From contig CALWWO010000072.1 of assembly GCA_944385265.1 (NCBI GenBank), positions 1 to 17,097 on the forward strand: a stretch of DNA of 17,097 nt, read 5' to 3'. Positions within the stretch are counted from its first letter, which is position 1. Each line of letters begins with the position of its first letter. Below are positions 1 to 10,316 of this stretch, one piece after another. Position numbers and translations under genes: made by a program. Source of the DNA: an uncultured Oscillospiraceae bacterium. GTDB lineage: Bacteria > Bacillota_A > Clostridia > Oscillospirales > Oscillospiraceae. The notes under the pieces were generated by a model. That model did no database searches. It saw nothing but the letters and a program-made list of their open reading frames with translations, and was not told where the DNA came from.

Positions 1-62
1 CTATCGAAGATGTCGAAAACGGCGGCGAAATGCAGAGCGTGTCTGTCGCAGTTAATGAATAA
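1..62 (+). CDS. rpoB: RNA polymerase beta subunit, C-terminal end (partial)
   Basis: This is the 3' end of the gene for the beta subunit of RNA polymerase; its start lies outside the window. Reading codons from base 3 gives a short acidic, polar C-terminus (IEDVENGGEMQSV, ending AVNE) and a TAA at 60-62. The identification rests mainly on position, because rpoB precedes rpoC in nearly all bacteria, and on the tail type. The same frame stays open for another 25 codons after the TAA and encodes a strongly acidic tail that ends just before rpoC. The visible stop may therefore interrupt a longer native tail. Only about 19 residues are visible, so the identity is inferred from context. Confidence 0.75.
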   Translation, partial: IEDVENGGEMQSVSVAVNE

Positions 63-140
63 GATATGTTAGCCGACGACTCTAATGATACGGACAGCGA
101 AAAAGAATTTTTCAGTTTTGACGACGAGGAGGAGGACTAA
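63..140 (+). other. In-frame acidic tail continuation of rpoB after a TAA stop
   Basis: Codons 63-137 continue the rpoB frame without interruption and encode 25 residues that begin DMLADD and end FSFDDEEED, before a second TAA at 138-140. An acidic Asp/Glu-rich tail is common at the end of clostridial RpoB, so this looks like the native C-terminus cut off by a premature stop at 60-62. A single base change (TAA to GAA, CAA or AAA at position 60) would join the two parts. It could also be read as a 24-codon ORF from the ATG at 66-68, but there is no good ribosome-binding site for it. The GAGGAGGAGG at its end doubles as the Shine-Dalgarno sequence of rpoC. Confidence 0.5.
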
Positions 141-142
141 TT

Positions 143-3100
143 ATGAGTTTTACACCATTTGACGCAATTCAGATAAATATGGCTTCTCCTGAACAAATTC
201 GCGCATGGTCATACGGCGAAGTAAAAAAACCGGAAACGATAAATTACAGAACGCTTAAGCCGGAGCGCGACGGACTTTTCTGCGAAAGGATCTTCGGTCC
301 CACAAAGGACTGGGAGTGCCACTGCGGGAAATATAAAAAAATACGCTATAAGGGCAAAATCTGCGACAGATGCGGTGTCGAAGTCACAAAATCAAAGGTG
401 AGACGTGAGCGTATGGGTCATATCGAGCTCGCCGCGCCTGTGTCGCATATCTGGTATTTTAAGGGCATACCGTCGCGCATGGGTCTTATGCTGGACCTCA
501 CTCCGAGAGTGCTTGAAAAAGTTCTTTACTTTGCAGCGTATATCGTTATAGATCCCGGTCTTACTCCACTTGCAAAAAATCAGATACTCACGGAAAAAGA
601 ATACCGTGATATGAAGGAAAAATATGAGGATGACTTTAAAGCCGGCATGGGCGCCGAAGCTATTAAAGAGCTTCTTGCGGACATCGACTGCGAAAAGCTT
701 TCGGAAGAGCTTAGAGAGGATTTGAAAACGGCGTCCGGTCAGAAAAAAGCGAAGATCGTCAAAAGACTCGAAGTTGTGGAGTCTTTCCGCCGTTCAGGGA
801 ACAGCCCTACATGGATGATAATCGATGTCCTCCCTGTAATACCGCCGGATATACGCCCAATGGTGCAGCTTGACGGCGGCAGATTTGCGACGAGCGATCT
901 CAACGATCTCTACCGCAGAGTCATAAATAGAAATAACCGCCTTAAAAGACTTATCCAGCTCAATGCGCCCGATATCATAGTGAGAAACGAAAAACGCATG
1001 CTGCAAGAAGCTGTAGACGCGCTTATCGATAACGGTCGCCGCGGAAGAGCCGTGACCGGCGCAAATTCCAGAGCATTGAAATCTCTTTCTGATATGCTGA
1101 AGGGCAAACAAGGGCGCTTCCGTCAGAATCTGCTCGGAAAACGCGTCGACTATTCAGGTCGTTCCGTTATCGTTGTCGGGCCTGATCTGAAGATATACCA
1201 GTGTGGCGTTCCAAAGGAAATGGCTATAGAACTCTTTAGACCGTTCGTCATGAAAAAGCTCGTTGAAGACGGCGTCGCAAACAATATAAAGAGCGCGAAG
1301 AAGATGGTCGACAGAGCCAAAAACGAGGTTTGGGACGCGCTTGAAGTCGTTATAAAGGAGCACCCGGTTCTTCTCAACCGTGCGCCTACGCTCCACAGGC
1401 TCGGAATACAGGCGTTTGAGCCGATCCTCGTAGAAGGCAGAGCACTGAAGCTCCACCCGCTCGTCTGCACGGCGTATAACGCCGACTTCGACGGCGACCA
1501 GATGGCTATACACGTTCCGCTTTCCGCTGAGGCCCAGGCTGAGGCGAGAGTGCTCATGCTGTCGGCGAACAACCTGCTGCACCCGAAAGACGGCAGCCCG
1601 GTAACCGTGCCGACTCAGGATATGATCCTCGGCTCATATTATCTGACATATATCCGACTCGGAGAAAAGGGGTCGGAGCAGGTATTTGTTACCGATCCCG
1701 GCGATACTGGACTTGAGGCAAACACACTTACGAATACAGATGATTTCCTTACAGCTAACGATGCTGTGGCAAAAAGGATAAAAAACGGCGAAGAAGGGCT
1801 TAAAGAAGCTGAATATCTGCCGACCCATGCATACCGTTCGCCGGATGAAGCTATTATGGCGTACCAGAACGGCGATATCGAAATGCATGCTCCTATAAGG
1901 GTGTGCATGAGCAGGGAAACAGACGGGAAGGTAAGAGAGAAACTCATAAATACAACCGTGGGACGAATCATCTTCAATAATCCTATACCGCAGGATCTCG
2001 GATTTGTAGACAGGACTGATCCTGAACACGAGTTTGACTATGAGATCAGTTTCCAAGTAGGTAAAAAGCAGCTTGAAAAGATAATAGACAAATGCATAAA
2101 GAAACACGGTTTTGCAATTTCGGCCGAGATGCTCGACAATATAAAAGCACAGGGCTTTAAGTATTCGACAAAGGGCGCTATAACGATCTCTATTTCTGAT
2201 ATGACAGTTCCTAGCGCTAAAAAGACCCTTATCACAGAGACAGAGCATAAAGTTGCTAATATTGAGAGACAGTTCAAGCGCGGATTTATCACGAATGACG
2301 AGCGTTATAGACTTGTTGTCAGCGAATGGGATAAAACAACAAAAGATGTAACAAACGCGCTTCAGGCAACGCTTGACGAGTTCAACCCGATTTATATGAT
2401 GGCAAACTCAGGTGCGCGCGGAAGCATGAATCAGATCCGTCAGCTTGCCGGTATGCGCGGTCTTATGGCGAGCCCGTCAGGTAAGACGATCGAAATACCG
2501 ATCAAGGCCAATTTCCGCGAGGGTCTTACGGTCCTTGAGTATTTCACATCATCTAGAGGCGCGAGAAAAGGTCTTGCGGATACGGCGCTGCGTACTGCCG
2601 ACTCCGGATATCTCACCAGAAGACTTGTCGACGTATCTCAGGACGTAATCATAAGAGAGCATGACTGCGGAACTCATGAAGGCATCATGGCGCACGAGCT
2701 TGTTGAAAGAGGACAGGTCGTTCAGACCTTTGCCGATGCTATACACGGTCGTTATCCAGCTGAGAATATAGTCCATCCTGAGACAGGCGAGATACTGTTC
2801 GATACAGATCATATGCTTATCAATCAGGATGCGGAAGTGCTTGAAGCAGCCGGGATCCATGAGGTTAAAATACGCTCAGTGCTCGAATGTGAAGCGAAGA
2901 GCGGCGTTTGTGCTAAGTGCTACGGCATAAATCTCGCGACGAGCAGTCCGGTTTCCGAGGGAGAGGCAGTAGGCGTTATAGCGGCCCAGTCGATAGGCGA
3001 GCCTGGTACACAGCTTACAATGCGTACCTTCCATACAGGCGGCGTCGCGGGAGACGATATCGTTCAAGGTCTTCCAAGAGTTGAGGAATTGTTTGAGGCG

Positions 3101-3904
3101 AGAAAACCAAAGAAAATGGCAACTATGGCTGAGATCGGCGGTGTAGTTTCGTTTGAAGAGACTAAGAAGAGCGCCATGGTTTCCGTAAGCATTACAAATC
3201 CTGAGGATGGGGAAATCAAGAGTTATCAGCTTCCATACACATCCGGAATAAAGGTAAAACCCGGTGATCATATAAACAAAGGCGATCTGATCACGGACGG
3301 TGTTCTCAATCCGCATGACGTTATGAGAATACGCGGTAAGGAAGCCGCTCAGTTCTACCTGATCCAAGAGGTACAGAAGGTTTACCGCCAGCAGGGCGTT
3401 GATATCAACGATAAACATATCGAGGTCATCGTGAGACAAATGATGCGAAAGGTAAGAGTTGACGATCCGGGAGATACTGATCTCTTATCCGGCACAACGA
3501 TCGATATCAAAGAAATGCGTATCGCTGAAAAAGCGCTTCAGGAAAGGATCGACGCCGGTGAAACGGAGCTTAGGCATCCAATCTGCACTCCGCTGCTTAT
3601 GGGAATCACAAAGGCGTCTCTTGCGACAGAATCCTTCCTGTCAGCGGCGTCTTTCCAGGAGACTACAAAGGTTTTGACAGAAGCTGCAACAAAAGGAAAG
3701 ATCGACCATCTTGTCGGACTTAAGGAAAACGTCATTATCGGTAAGCTTATTCCTGCGGGAAGCGGGCTTTCGATGTACCGTACATTTGAAAATGAGGTGC
3801 AGCCTGAAGATGCCGTAGATGAAACTGAGCAAGAGCCGGCAGAGCCCGAGCAGGATGACGGTGTAGATCTATCTGTACTTTTGAATACCAATAACGCACT
3901 TTAA
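143..3904 (+). CDS. rpoC: DNA-directed RNA polymerase subunit beta'
   Basis: This is the largest catalytic subunit of RNA polymerase. It carries the active-site magnesium and, with beta, forms the DNA/RNA channel. The protein has 1253 residues, normal for Firmicutes. The N-terminal zinc ribbon uses C59, C61, C74 and C77. The absolutely conserved NADFDGDQM motif lies at 446-454, with catalytic D448, D450 and D452. The second zinc site is C842, C916, C923 and C926. The trigger-loop and bridge-helix region follows around residues 750-1000. The C-terminus is a proline/glutamate-rich acidic tail (about 1222-1253). The ATG at 143 has a strong GGAGGAGG site immediately upstream and lies 2 bases after the end of the rpoB frame, so rpoB and rpoC are cotranscribed. 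There are no breaks. A terminator follows. Confidence 0.99.
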   Translation: MSFTPFDAIQINMASPEQIRAWSYGEVKKPETINYRTLKPERDGLFCERIFGPTKDWECHCGKYKKIRYKGKICDRCGVEVTKSKVRRERMGHIELAAPVSHIWYFKGIPSRMGLMLDLTPRVLEKVLYFAAYIVIDPGLTPLAKNQILTEKEYRDMKEKYEDDFKAGMGAEAIKELLADIDCEKLSEELREDLKTASGQKKAKIVKRLEVVESFRRSGNSPTWMIIDVLPVIPPDIRPMVQLDGGRFATSDLNDLYRRVINRNNRLKRLIQLNAPDIIVRNEKRMLQEAVDALIDNGRRGRAVTGANSRALKSLSDMLKGKQGRFRQNLLGKRVDYSGRSVIVVGPDLKIYQCGVPKEMAIELFRPFVMKKLVEDGVANNIKSAKKMVDRAKNEVWDALEVVIKEHPVLLNRAPTLHRLGIQAFEPILVEGRALKLHPLVCTAYNADFDGDQMAIHVPLSAEAQAEARVLMLSANNLLHPKDGSPVTVPTQDMILGSYYLTYIRLGEKGSEQVFVTDPGDTGLEANTLTNTDDFLTANDAVAKRIKNGEEGLKEAEYLPTHAYRSPDEAIMAYQNGDIEMHAPIRVCMSRETDGKVREKLINTTVGRIIFNNPIPQDLGFVDRTDPEHEFDYEISFQVGKKQLEKIIDKCIKKHGFAISAEMLDNIKAQGFKYSTKGAITISISDMTVPSAKKTLITETEHKVANIERQFKRGFITNDERYRLVVSEWDKTTKDVTNALQATLDEFNPIYMMANSGARGSMNQIRQLAGMRGLMASPSGKTIEIPIKANFREGLTVLEYFTSSRGARKGLADTALRTADSGYLTRRLVDVSQDVIIREHDCGTHEGIMAHELVERGQVVQTFADAIHGRYPAENIVHPETGEILFDTDHMLINQDAEVLEAAGIHEVKIRSVLECEAKSGVCAKCYGINLATSSPVSEGEAVGVIAAQSIGEPGTQLTMRTFHTGGVAGDDIVQGLPRVEELFEARKPKKMATMAEIGGVVSFEETKKSAMVSVSITNPEDGEIKSYQLPYTSGIKVKPGDHINKGDLITDGVLNPHDVMRIRGKEAAQFYLIQEVQKVYRQQGVDINDKHIEVIVRQMMRKVRVDDPGDTDLLSGTTIDIKEMRIAEKALQERIDAGETELRHPICTPLLMGITKASLATESFLSAASFQETTKVLTEAATKGKIDHLVGLKENVIIGKLIPAGSGLSMYRTFENEVQPEDAVDETEQEPAEPEQDDGVDLSVLLNTNNAL

Positions 3905-3923
3905 ACGCCTCAAAAAACAGGTC

Positions 3924-3958
3924 AATTATGCTCCGGAATTTTTCCGGAGCATAATTTA
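3924..3958 (+). terminator. Hairpin terminator after rpoC
   Basis: A perfect 15-bp inverted repeat (3924-3938 pairing with 3942-3956) surrounds a TTT loop, 20 bases after the rpoC stop. The stem has a GC-rich centre (CTCCGG/CCGGAG) and AT-rich ends. The 3' side is T-rich but lacks a long pure T-run, so it may be a moderate or bidirectional terminator. It separates the rpoBC transcript from the str operon. Confidence 0.75.
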
Positions 3959-4000
3959 ACGATAATAGGCGTAAAAAAACTGTTTATTTCAATAAAACGG

Positions 4001-4029
4001 TTGACTACGCGCTTGAGATGATGTATAAT
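4001..4029 (+). promoter_or_regulatory. Sigma-70 (SigA-type) promoter of the str operon
   Basis: TTGACT (4001-4006) and TATAAT (4024-4029) are separated by exactly 17 bases, which is nearly consensus. An A/T-rich stretch lies upstream (about 3970-3998), as expected for an UP-like element. Transcription would start near 4036 and give a leader of about 100 nt before rpsL. That leader holds a small alternative pair of hairpins (CAGC 4089-4092 with GCTG 4098-4101, or AGCAG 4077-4081 with CTGCT 4099-4103). Such strength fits a ribosomal-protein and elongation-factor operon. Confidence 0.85.
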
Positions 4030-4137
4030 TTTTTACCGCATGGGGATAATTATGCCAATTTAAGGACAGCTTTTTAAGCAGGTTTTAACAGCGTTTTGCT
4101 GCTAAAATATATAAAGAATCGAGAAAGGAGGAAAATA

Positions 4138-4557
4138 ATGCCGACAATAAATCAGTTAGTCAGAAAGGGCAGAGAAATGCAGACATATAAGTCTACATCT
4201 CCGGCAATGCAGAAAGGTCTTAATACTCTTAAGAACAAAGAAACAAATCTGTCTTCACCTCAGAAAAGAGGCGTTTGCACGGCTGTCAGAACATCCACGC
4301 CGAAGAAGCCTAATTCTGCACTTCGTAAAATTGCCCGTGGTCGTCTGACGAACGGTTATGGGGTAACAGCTTATATCCCAGGTATCGGACATAATCTTCA
4401 GGAGCACTCTGTTGTTATGATCCGCGGCGGTCGTGTAAAGGACTTGCCTGGTGTGCGTTACCACATCATCCGCGGTACTTTGGATACCCAGGGCGTTGCA
4501 AACCGCAAGCAGGCAAGATCCAAGTACGGTGCAAAGAAGCCAAAAGCTGGCAAATAA
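4138..4557 (+). CDS. rpsL: 30S ribosomal protein S12
   Basis: S12 sits at the decoding centre of the small subunit and is needed for accurate codon reading. The protein has 139 residues, starts [11 protein letters not shown], and has the longer Firmicutes N-terminal segment between this start and the SPQKRGVC motif. The streptomycin-related [11 protein letters not shown] loop keeps both lysines. The [13 protein letters not shown] loop, whose aspartate is the usual RimO methylthiolation target, is intact. Nothing here suggests a streptomycin-resistance allele. The start at 4138 is chosen over an in-frame ATG at 4096 because AAAGGAGG (4124-4131) is well placed and the protein then matches the family start. 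It is the first gene of the str operon. Confidence 0.98.
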   Translation: MPTINQLVRKGREMQTYKSTSPAMQKGLNTLKNKETNLSSPQKRGVCTAVRTSTPKKPNSALRKIARGRLTNGYGVTAYIPGIGHNLQEHSVVMIRGGRVKDLPGVRYHIIRGTLDTQGVANRKQARSKYGAKKPKAGK

Positions 4558-4581
4558 TTAAGCTTATTGCGCTTTATGCGT

Positions 4582-4676
4582 AAGGCTTTTCGCCTTGCCA
4601 TGAAGGTATATATACATTTAATATGTATGTTGCTTCAGGGTTAGGCACCTGCCGAGAGATGAAATATTCATCTCGG
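4582..4676 (+). promoter_or_regulatory. Structured rpsL-rpsG intercistronic region (three hairpins)
   Basis: The 158-bp gap between rpsL and rpsG holds three hairpins in a row. AAGGC 4582-4586 pairs with GCCTT 4592-4596. ATACAT 4612-4617 pairs with ATGTAT 4623-4628. GAGATGAA 4656-4663 pairs with TTCATCTC 4667-4674, extended by CC/GG across a 2-base bulge. In Escherichia coli the corresponding S12-S7 intercistronic RNA is bound by S7 for autogenous control. Whether this region works the same way is inference. It could also be an RNA-processing or attenuation site. Confidence 0.45.
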
Positions 4677-4715
4677 AGTACCTGTGAAATCATTTATATG
4701 AAGGAGGGAAGTATT

Positions 4716-5186
4716 GTGCCCAGAAGAGGTAACGTACCCAAAAGAGAGATCTTACCTGATCCGGTATACAACTCTGTTTTAGTAACCAAGCTTGTCAACA
4801 GCATCATGCTCGACGGCAAGAAGGGTGTTGCCCAAAAGGTTGTGTACGGCGCTTTTGATATCATTCAGGAGAAGACAGGTAAGAATGGACTTGAAGTTTT
4901 CCAGCACGCGCTTGATAATATCATGCCCACACTGGAGGTAAAAGCGCGTCGTGTCGGCGGTGCGACTTATCAGGTCCCGATCGAGGTAAGGGCGAGCAGA
5001 AGGCAGACGTTAGGTCTTCGCTGGCTTACCAATTACTCAAGAGTCCGCAGTGAAAAAACAATGAAAGAAAAACTCGCGGGTGAAATCATGGATGCTGCAA
5101 ACAATACGGGATCTGCTGTCAAAAGACGTGAAGATACCCATAAGATGGCAGAATCCAATAAGGCGTTTGCCCATTATCGTTGGTAA
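4716..5186 (+). CDS. rpsG: 30S ribosomal protein S7
   Basis: S7 is a primary 16S rRNA-binding protein that nucleates assembly of the 30S head and lines the E site. The protein has 156 residues, the standard bacterial length. Recognisable parts are the basic N-terminus [14 protein letters not shown], the conserved helix [15 protein letters not shown], and the C-terminal segment with [21 protein letters not shown]. The start is GTG at 4716, set by AAGGAGGG at 4701-4708. An in-frame start at 4623 would add about 31 residues with no family counterpart and was rejected. It lies between rpsL and fusA in the usual str order. Confidence 0.98.
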   Translation: MPRRGNVPKREILPDPVYNSVLVTKLVNSIMLDGKKGVAQKVVYGAFDIIQEKTGKNGLEVFQHALDNIMPTLEVKARRVGGATYQVPIEVRASRRQTLGLRWLTNYSRVRSEKTMKEKLAGEIMDAANNTGSAVKRREDTHKMAESNKAFAHYRW

Positions 5187-5198
5187 ACCCGAACCGCA

Positions 5199-5216
5199 CT
5201 GCCGGTCATACGGCAG
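5199..5216 (+). other. Small intercistronic hairpin between rpsG and fusA
   Basis: CTGCCG (5199-5204) pairs with CGGCAG (5211-5216) around a 6-base loop. It is followed by GTATTTGTT and then the fusA ribosome-binding site. It is too short to be called a terminator with confidence. It could modulate fusA translation or mark an RNA processing point. Confidence 0.35.
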
Positions 5217-5242
5217 GTATTTGTTAGAGAGGAGTGAGTAGA

Positions 5243-7315
5243 ATGCCTAGGGCGTATCCATTAGAGAAAACAAGAAATATTGGCATTATGGCTCACATTG
5301 ATGCGGGGAAGACCACGACAACGGAACGTATATTGTTTTATACCGGTAGAACCTATAAGCTTGGTGAAGTTCATGAAGGCGCTGCAACAATGGACTGGAT
5401 GGAGCAGGAGCAGGAGAGAGGTATTACGATCACATCTGCTGCAACGACCTGTTTTTGGAAAGATCATCGTATCAATATCATAGACACTCCAGGACACGTT
5501 GATTTTACTGTAGAGGTTGAGCGCTCACTCAGAGTACTTGACGGATCGGTTACCGTCATGTGCGCCAAGGGTGGAGTTGAGCCGCAGTCTGAGACTGTTT
5601 GGAGGCAGGCAGATCATTATCATGTTCCGAGAATGATTTATGTCAATAAAATGGATATAACGGGCGCAGATTTTTATAATGTGCTCGACATGATCCATGA
5701 CAGACTGAAGTGTAATGCGGTGCCAATTCAGCTTCCAATAGGAAAAGAAGCTGATTTCAGGGGTATAATTGACCTTGTTGAAATGAACGCCGACGTTTAT
5801 TATGACGAACTCGGAAAGGACATGCGCGTAGAGGAGATACCCGACGATTTACGCGAAATTGCCGAAGATTACCACGCAAGACTGATTGAGGCAGTCTCTG
5901 ACTTTGATGATGAGATAATGGAAATGTATCTAGACGGTAAAGAGCCGCCTGTAGAAAAAGTCAAAGCCGCTATCAGGAAAGCTACGGTTGCGGTAAAAAT
6001 GATGCCAGTGGTCTGTGGCACGTCATATAAAAACAAGGGCGTACAAAAGCTGCTGGACGCGATAGTTGACTATATGCCCTCGCCGTTGGATATTCCCGAT
6101 ATTACTGGTGTAAATCTGGAGAGCGGTGAAGAGGATACCCGTCCAAGCAGTGACGAAGCTCCATTTTCGGCGCTTGCGTTTAAAATAATGACAGATCCGT
6201 ATGTCGGTCGGTTAACTTTTATCAGAGTGTATTCGGGAACAGCCGAAGCGGGCTCTGTTGTTATAAATTCAACAAAAGGCAATAGGGAGCGCTTAGGAAG
6301 AATTTTGCAGATGCATGCAAATCACCGAGAAGAGATAACAAACGTCTATTCCGGCGATATAGCGGCGGTGGTTGGACTTAAGAACACCACTACCGGCGAC
6401 ACTCTGTGTGATGAAAAGGCTCCCATAATTCTTGAGTCTATGGAGTTCCCGGAACCGGTTATCCGCGTAGCGATTGAGCCAAAAACAAAAGCAGGTCAGG
6501 AAAAAATGGGAATAGCTTTGGCAAAGCTTGCTGAAGAGGACCCAACTTTCAAGACCTATACGGACGAAGAAACAGGACAGACGATTATTGCCGGTATGGG
6601 AGAGCTTCATCTTGAAATCATTGTAGACAGGCTGCTGCGTGAATTTAAGGTAGAAGCAAACGTTGGTAAACCTCAGGTTTCTTATAAAGAGACGATCAGA
6701 AAATCTGCCGAGGTCGATCAGCGGTACGCTCGTCAGTCCGGCGGTAAGGGACAATTTGCCCATGTTAAAATACTTGTCGAGCCGAACGAATCCGGTAAGG
6801 GATATGAATTTATTGATAAAATTACTGGCGGTGCAATACCGAAAGAATATATCCCGGCGGTCGATCAGGGTATCCAGGGGGCAATGCAGTCTGGAGTGTT
6901 AGCCGGATATCCGGTAGTTGATGTGAAGGTCACGCTTGAAGACGGTAGTTTCCATGAAGTCGACTCGTCAGAACTTGCGTTTAAAATCGCGGGCTCGATG
7001 GCATTTAAGGAAGCTATGCAAAAAGCTTCTCCTGTACTTCTTGAGCCTATCATGAAAGTGTCCGTAAACGTACCTGAGGAATATCTGGGCGACGTAATGG
7101 GCGATATCAGCGCAAGAAGAGGGCAGATTTCCGGAATGGAAACAAGAAATGGCGCGGCAAATATCGATGCTGCTGTCCCGCTTTCTTCAATGTTTGGCTA
7201 CGCCACGGATCTTCGCAGTAAAACGCAGGGACGCGGTCAGTATTCAATGGAGCCCAGCCATTATGTAGAACTGCCGAAAAACCTTCAGCAGGATATAATA
7301 GCTGGAAAAAAGTAA
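5243..7315 (+). CDS. fusA: Translation elongation factor G
   Basis: EF-G is the GTPase that drives tRNA-mRNA translocation and, with the recycling factor, ribosome splitting. The protein has 690 residues, the usual length. GTPase motifs are AHIDAGKTT (residues 17-25), [16 protein letters not shown] (81-88, switch II with H85) and NKMD (135-138). The domain II-V pattern follows, including GMGELHLEI and the C-terminal [16 protein letters not shown]. The ATG at 5243 is chosen, with GAGAGGAG (5227-5234) as its site. An upstream in-frame GTG at 5234 lies inside that site and is not credible. The gene is 56 bases after rpsG, in the standard str order. Confidence 0.98.
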   Translation: MPRAYPLEKTRNIGIMAHIDAGKTTTTERILFYTGRTYKLGEVHEGAATMDWMEQEQERGITITSAATTCFWKDHRINIIDTPGHVDFTVEVERSLRVLDGSVTVMCAKGGVEPQSETVWRQADHYHVPRMIYVNKMDITGADFYNVLDMIHDRLKCNAVPIQLPIGKEADFRGIIDLVEMNADVYYDELGKDMRVEEIPDDLREIAEDYHARLIEAVSDFDDEIMEMYLDGKEPPVEKVKAAIRKATVAVKMMPVVCGTSYKNKGVQKLLDAIVDYMPSPLDIPDITGVNLESGEEDTRPSSDEAPFSALAFKIMTDPYVGRLTFIRVYSGTAEAGSVVINSTKGNRERLGRILQMHANHREEITNVYSGDIAAVVGLKNTTTGDTLCDEKAPIILESMEFPEPVIRVAIEPKTKAGQEKMGIALAKLAEEDPTFKTYTDEETGQTIIAGMGELHLEIIVDRLLREFKVEANVGKPQVSYKETIRKSAEVDQRYARQSGGKGQFAHVKILVEPNESGKGYEFIDKITGGAIPKEYIPAVDQGIQGAMQSGVLAGYPVVDVKVTLEDGSFHEVDSSELAFKIAGSMAFKEAMQKASPVLLEPIMKVSVNVPEEYLGDVMGDISARRGQISGMETRNGAANIDAAVPLSSMFGYATDLRSKTQGRGQYSMEPSHYVELPKNLQQDIIAGKK

Positions 7316-7383
7316 TTCAACAATTTATATAAGCAGAAATTTAAGAGTACAAACAACAAATCATTATAAGGAGGATTTCCACA

Positions 7384-8586
<1,203 letters not shown>

Positions 8587-8619
8587 TAAGATCGCTTAAA
8601 AAAGGCTTTAAGCTGATAT

Positions 8620-8655
8620 GTACCGGCATGATTTCTCATGCCGGTACTGTTATTA
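8620..8655 (+). terminator. Terminator of tuf / str operon
   Basis: A perfect 12-bp stem, GTACCGGCATGA (8620-8631) with TCATGCCGGTAC (8636-8647), closes a TTTC loop. It is followed by TGTTATTAT and lies 33 bases after the tuf stop. The stem is strong and correctly placed, with a moderately U-rich tail. Confidence 0.85.
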
Positions 8656-8688
8656 TAAAAAATACGGCTTTGCCGGACAGCAAAGCCG
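8656..8688 (-). terminator. Terminator of the minus-strand DUF4830-like gene
   Basis: CGGCTTTGC (8665-8673) pairs with GCAAAGCCG (8680-8688) around a 6-base loop. Read on the minus strand, the stem is followed by TATTTTTTATAA, a good U-tract, and it lies 7 bases after the stop of the minus-strand gene. Together with the tuf terminator it forms a tail-to-tail pair between convergent genes. Confidence 0.8.
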
Positions 8689-8695
8689 ATTCTTA

Positions 8696-9172
8696 TTATT
8701 GACTGTCTGATTGCGGCATAGCAAGCCCATGCATAAAGCCTTCAAGAGCAGTAGACTGCACATCACCAGCTATAACCTCGTTGCGATAAACGATAATGTC
8801 AGCAACAATGCACGTTTCGCCGGTAGGGTAATTAGTAATTGAGTATGTATACCGTACAGCCTCTAAACCTGCATATTTGGAGAGATCAAATCCTTGCTCA
8901 ATCTGAATCTCATTGTAATGACGGAATACCTCATCAAAATATTGCGGAATCGTAACGGTGACCTCCTCGATCGGCTCCTCCGCGACTTCCCATCCGAAGG
9001 ATTCGAGATACGCTATACGGTCATCGTTGTTTTTAACAACGGCTGATGGCGAGCCGTCGTTAGTATTGCCGTCTTCTCCAAGTAAAAAAACGGCAGAGCA
9101 TAGTACCGCAGCGGCTAACAGCAGGATAACAATGATACGTTTTTTGTCTTTCTTCTGTTTGCTTTTTGTCAT
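8696..9172 (-). CDS. DUF4830-like membrane-anchored protein
   Basis: The function is unknown. The protein has 158 residues with a lysine-rich start (MTKSKQKKDKK), a single hydrophobic segment at about residues 12-30 that would anchor it in the membrane or act as a signal sequence, a short linker, and then a conserved-looking domain. Recognisable blocks are YLESFGWEVAEEP, IPQYFDEVFRHYN, QGFDLSKYAGLEAVRYTY, TNYPTGE and the end LEGFMHGLAMPQSDSQ. From memory this pattern matches the Firmicutes DUF4830 family. No catalytic motif is evident and there is no clear lipobox. The start at 9172 is preferred because GGAG lies 6 bases upstream; longer starts at 9184 or 9352 lack such a site. It is the only minus-strand gene here, convergent with tuf and divergent from the pseudouridine synthase. 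Confidence 0.85.
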   Translation of the reverse strand: MTKSKQKKDKKRIIVILLLAAAVLCSAVFLLGEDGNTNDGSPSAVVKNNDDRIAYLESFGWEVAEEPIEEVTVTIPQYFDEVFRHYNEIQIEQGFDLSKYAGLEAVRYTYSITNYPTGETCIVADIIVYRNEVIAGDVQSTALEGFMHGLAMPQSDSQ

Positions 9173-9222
9173 AACAATCTCCATTCTGCCGCTGAATTGT
9201 CGGCACAAATAAAAAGCACGCT

Positions 9223-9331
9223 CTCCGGAAGCGGCAGCCGGAGATTTTCGCATGTGCCGCAGGTACTGCTTATTCAGCGAGCAGCGCGCCGTTTTAGATG
9301 GAGTGTTTAAATTTTTGTAAAAAAACACTCC
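9223..9331. other. Divergent intergenic region with two inverted repeats
   Basis: The 233-bp gap between the divergent genes contains CTCCGG (9223-9228) pairing with CCGGAG (9238-9243). It also contains GGAGTGTTT (9300-9308) pairing with AAACACTCC (9323-9331) across a 14-base A/T-rich loop. The second is a 9-bp perfect inverted repeat that could be an operator for a dimeric regulator or an RNA hairpin. I see no coding potential between 9185 and 9405, and no convincing promoter for the minus-strand gene. Confidence 0.3.
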
Positions 9332-9347
9332 CTGCAGTATCATGGTA

Positions 9348-9376
9348 TTCAACTCGATACAAGCTTATGATAAAAT
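9348..9376 (+). promoter_or_regulatory. Possible promoter of the pseudouridine synthase gene
   Basis: TTCAAC (9348-9353) and TAAAAT (9371-9376) are 17 bases apart, with an AT-rich start region and the ribosome-binding site 16 bases downstream. The -10 is good and the -35 is poor, so this is only a candidate. Confidence 0.35.
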
Positions 9377-9405
9377 AGTAAAAATATTCTCAAGGAGAAG
9401 CTGTG

Positions 9406-10158
9406 ATGGGACTTTTAAGAATAGATAAAATAATCGCCTCATGCGGACTGGCATCACGTAGAGAGGTGAAAAATCTCATCAAGAACGGAAGAATCTCCGT
9501 AAATGACGTAACAGTATGCAGCCCTGACGAAAAATATGATCCGGAAAAGGTACGGATAACTGTAGACGAAAAAGATATTTTATATAAGACAAGACATGTC
9601 GTGATGCTAAATAAACCGGCGGGATATATAACAGCGACAGAGGATTTAAAGGAAAAGACGGTACTGCAGCTTTTAGATGATGAGTACAGACGCATGAGGC
9701 TGTTTCCGGTAGGCAGGCTTGATAAAGATACTGAAGGGCTCCTGCTGCTGACCGATGACGGTACCTTATGTCATAATGTGATAAGCCCCTCCAAAGAGAT
9801 AGCAAAAGTATATTATGTAGAAACAGATAAAAAGCTTGACAAAACTGATTGTACTGCTTTTGAAGAGGGCGTATTGCTGTCCGATGGACAACAATGTCTG
9901 CCGGCTATGCTGAAAATAACGGAAAATAAAGGGAAACAAAGCGGATATATATTGGTATATGAGGGAAAATATCATCAAGTGAAACGCATGATGGCAGCGC
10001 GCGGGAAGAAAGTCTTATATTTAAAGCGCGTAACAGTCGGCGGACTTAGGCTCGATGATAAATTGAAAAAGGGAGATTACAGAGAACTGTCTGAAAATGA
10101 AATTGAACTGATTTTTGACAAAAGGAAAATGATGGAAAATTTTCGGCATATTCTATAA
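9406..10158 (+). CDS. RsuA/RluB-family rRNA pseudouridine synthase
   Basis: This enzyme isomerises a specific uridine of ribosomal RNA to pseudouridine. The protein has 250 residues. An N-terminal S4-type RNA-binding domain spans about residues 1-60 (LRIDKIIASCGLASRREV, NGRISVN). The catalytic domain starts at VVMLNKPAGYITA. The signature GRLDKDTEGLLLLTDDG holds the catalytic aspartate at residue 106. The conserved KYHQVKRMMAARG motif lies near the end. The SPSKEIAKVYYV block favours an RsuA-like enzyme, but the exact target (16S or 23S position) cannot be decided from the sequence, so no symbol is given. AAGGAG at 9392-9397 serves either GTG 9403 or ATG 9406; the ATG is preferred. The gene stands alone on the plus strand, with no clear terminator after it. 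Confidence 0.92.
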   Translation: MGLLRIDKIIASCGLASRREVKNLIKNGRISVNDVTVCSPDEKYDPEKVRITVDEKDILYKTRHVVMLNKPAGYITATEDLKEKTVLQLLDDEYRRMRLFPVGRLDKDTEGLLLLTDDGTLCHNVISPSKEIAKVYYVETDKKLDKTDCTAFEEGVLLSDGQQCLPAMLKITENKGKQSGYILVYEGKYHQVKRMMAARGKKVLYLKRVTVGGLRLDDKLKKGDYRELSENEIELIFDKRKMMENFRHIL

Positions 10159-10218
10159 TAAAATCGTCGATTTAACTCAAAATCAAAAGAATTTTTTCAC
10201 TAAATAGCGATAAATCTA

Positions 10219-10247
10219 TTGAAAAGCAATAGAAAAAGAGGTATTAT
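10219..10247 (+). promoter_or_regulatory. Sigma-70 promoter of the CdaR/PucR-type regulator
   Basis: TTGAAA (10219-10224) and TATTAT (10242-10247) are separated by 17 bases in an AT-rich region, about 70 bases before the regulator start. The same promoter could also serve ftsE and ftsX, since no terminator is seen between the regulator and ftsE. Confidence 0.7.
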
Positions 10248-10316
10248 GTAAAAGTATGATGTTCAAAATCACGAAAACGAGCATTGCAGAATATTACTTG
10301 CAAGGGGTGACTGAAA

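Noticed and set aside
1154..2248. Long antisense ORFs within rpoC
   Set aside because: They are shadows of the rpoC codon pattern, with no ribosome-binding site and no family resemblance.
4096..4137. N-terminal extension of S12 from ATG 4096
   Set aside because: The extension has no family counterpart, and AAAGGAGG directly before 4138 fixes the start.
4623..4715. N-terminal extension of S7 from ATG 4623
   Set aside because: It would translate the intercistronic hairpins. The GTG at 4716 with AAGGAGGG gives the standard 156 residues.
9173..9352. Longer 218-residue version of the minus-strand gene
   Set aside because: The added N-terminus crosses two inverted repeats and has no site; GGAG at 9179-9182 supports the start at 9172.
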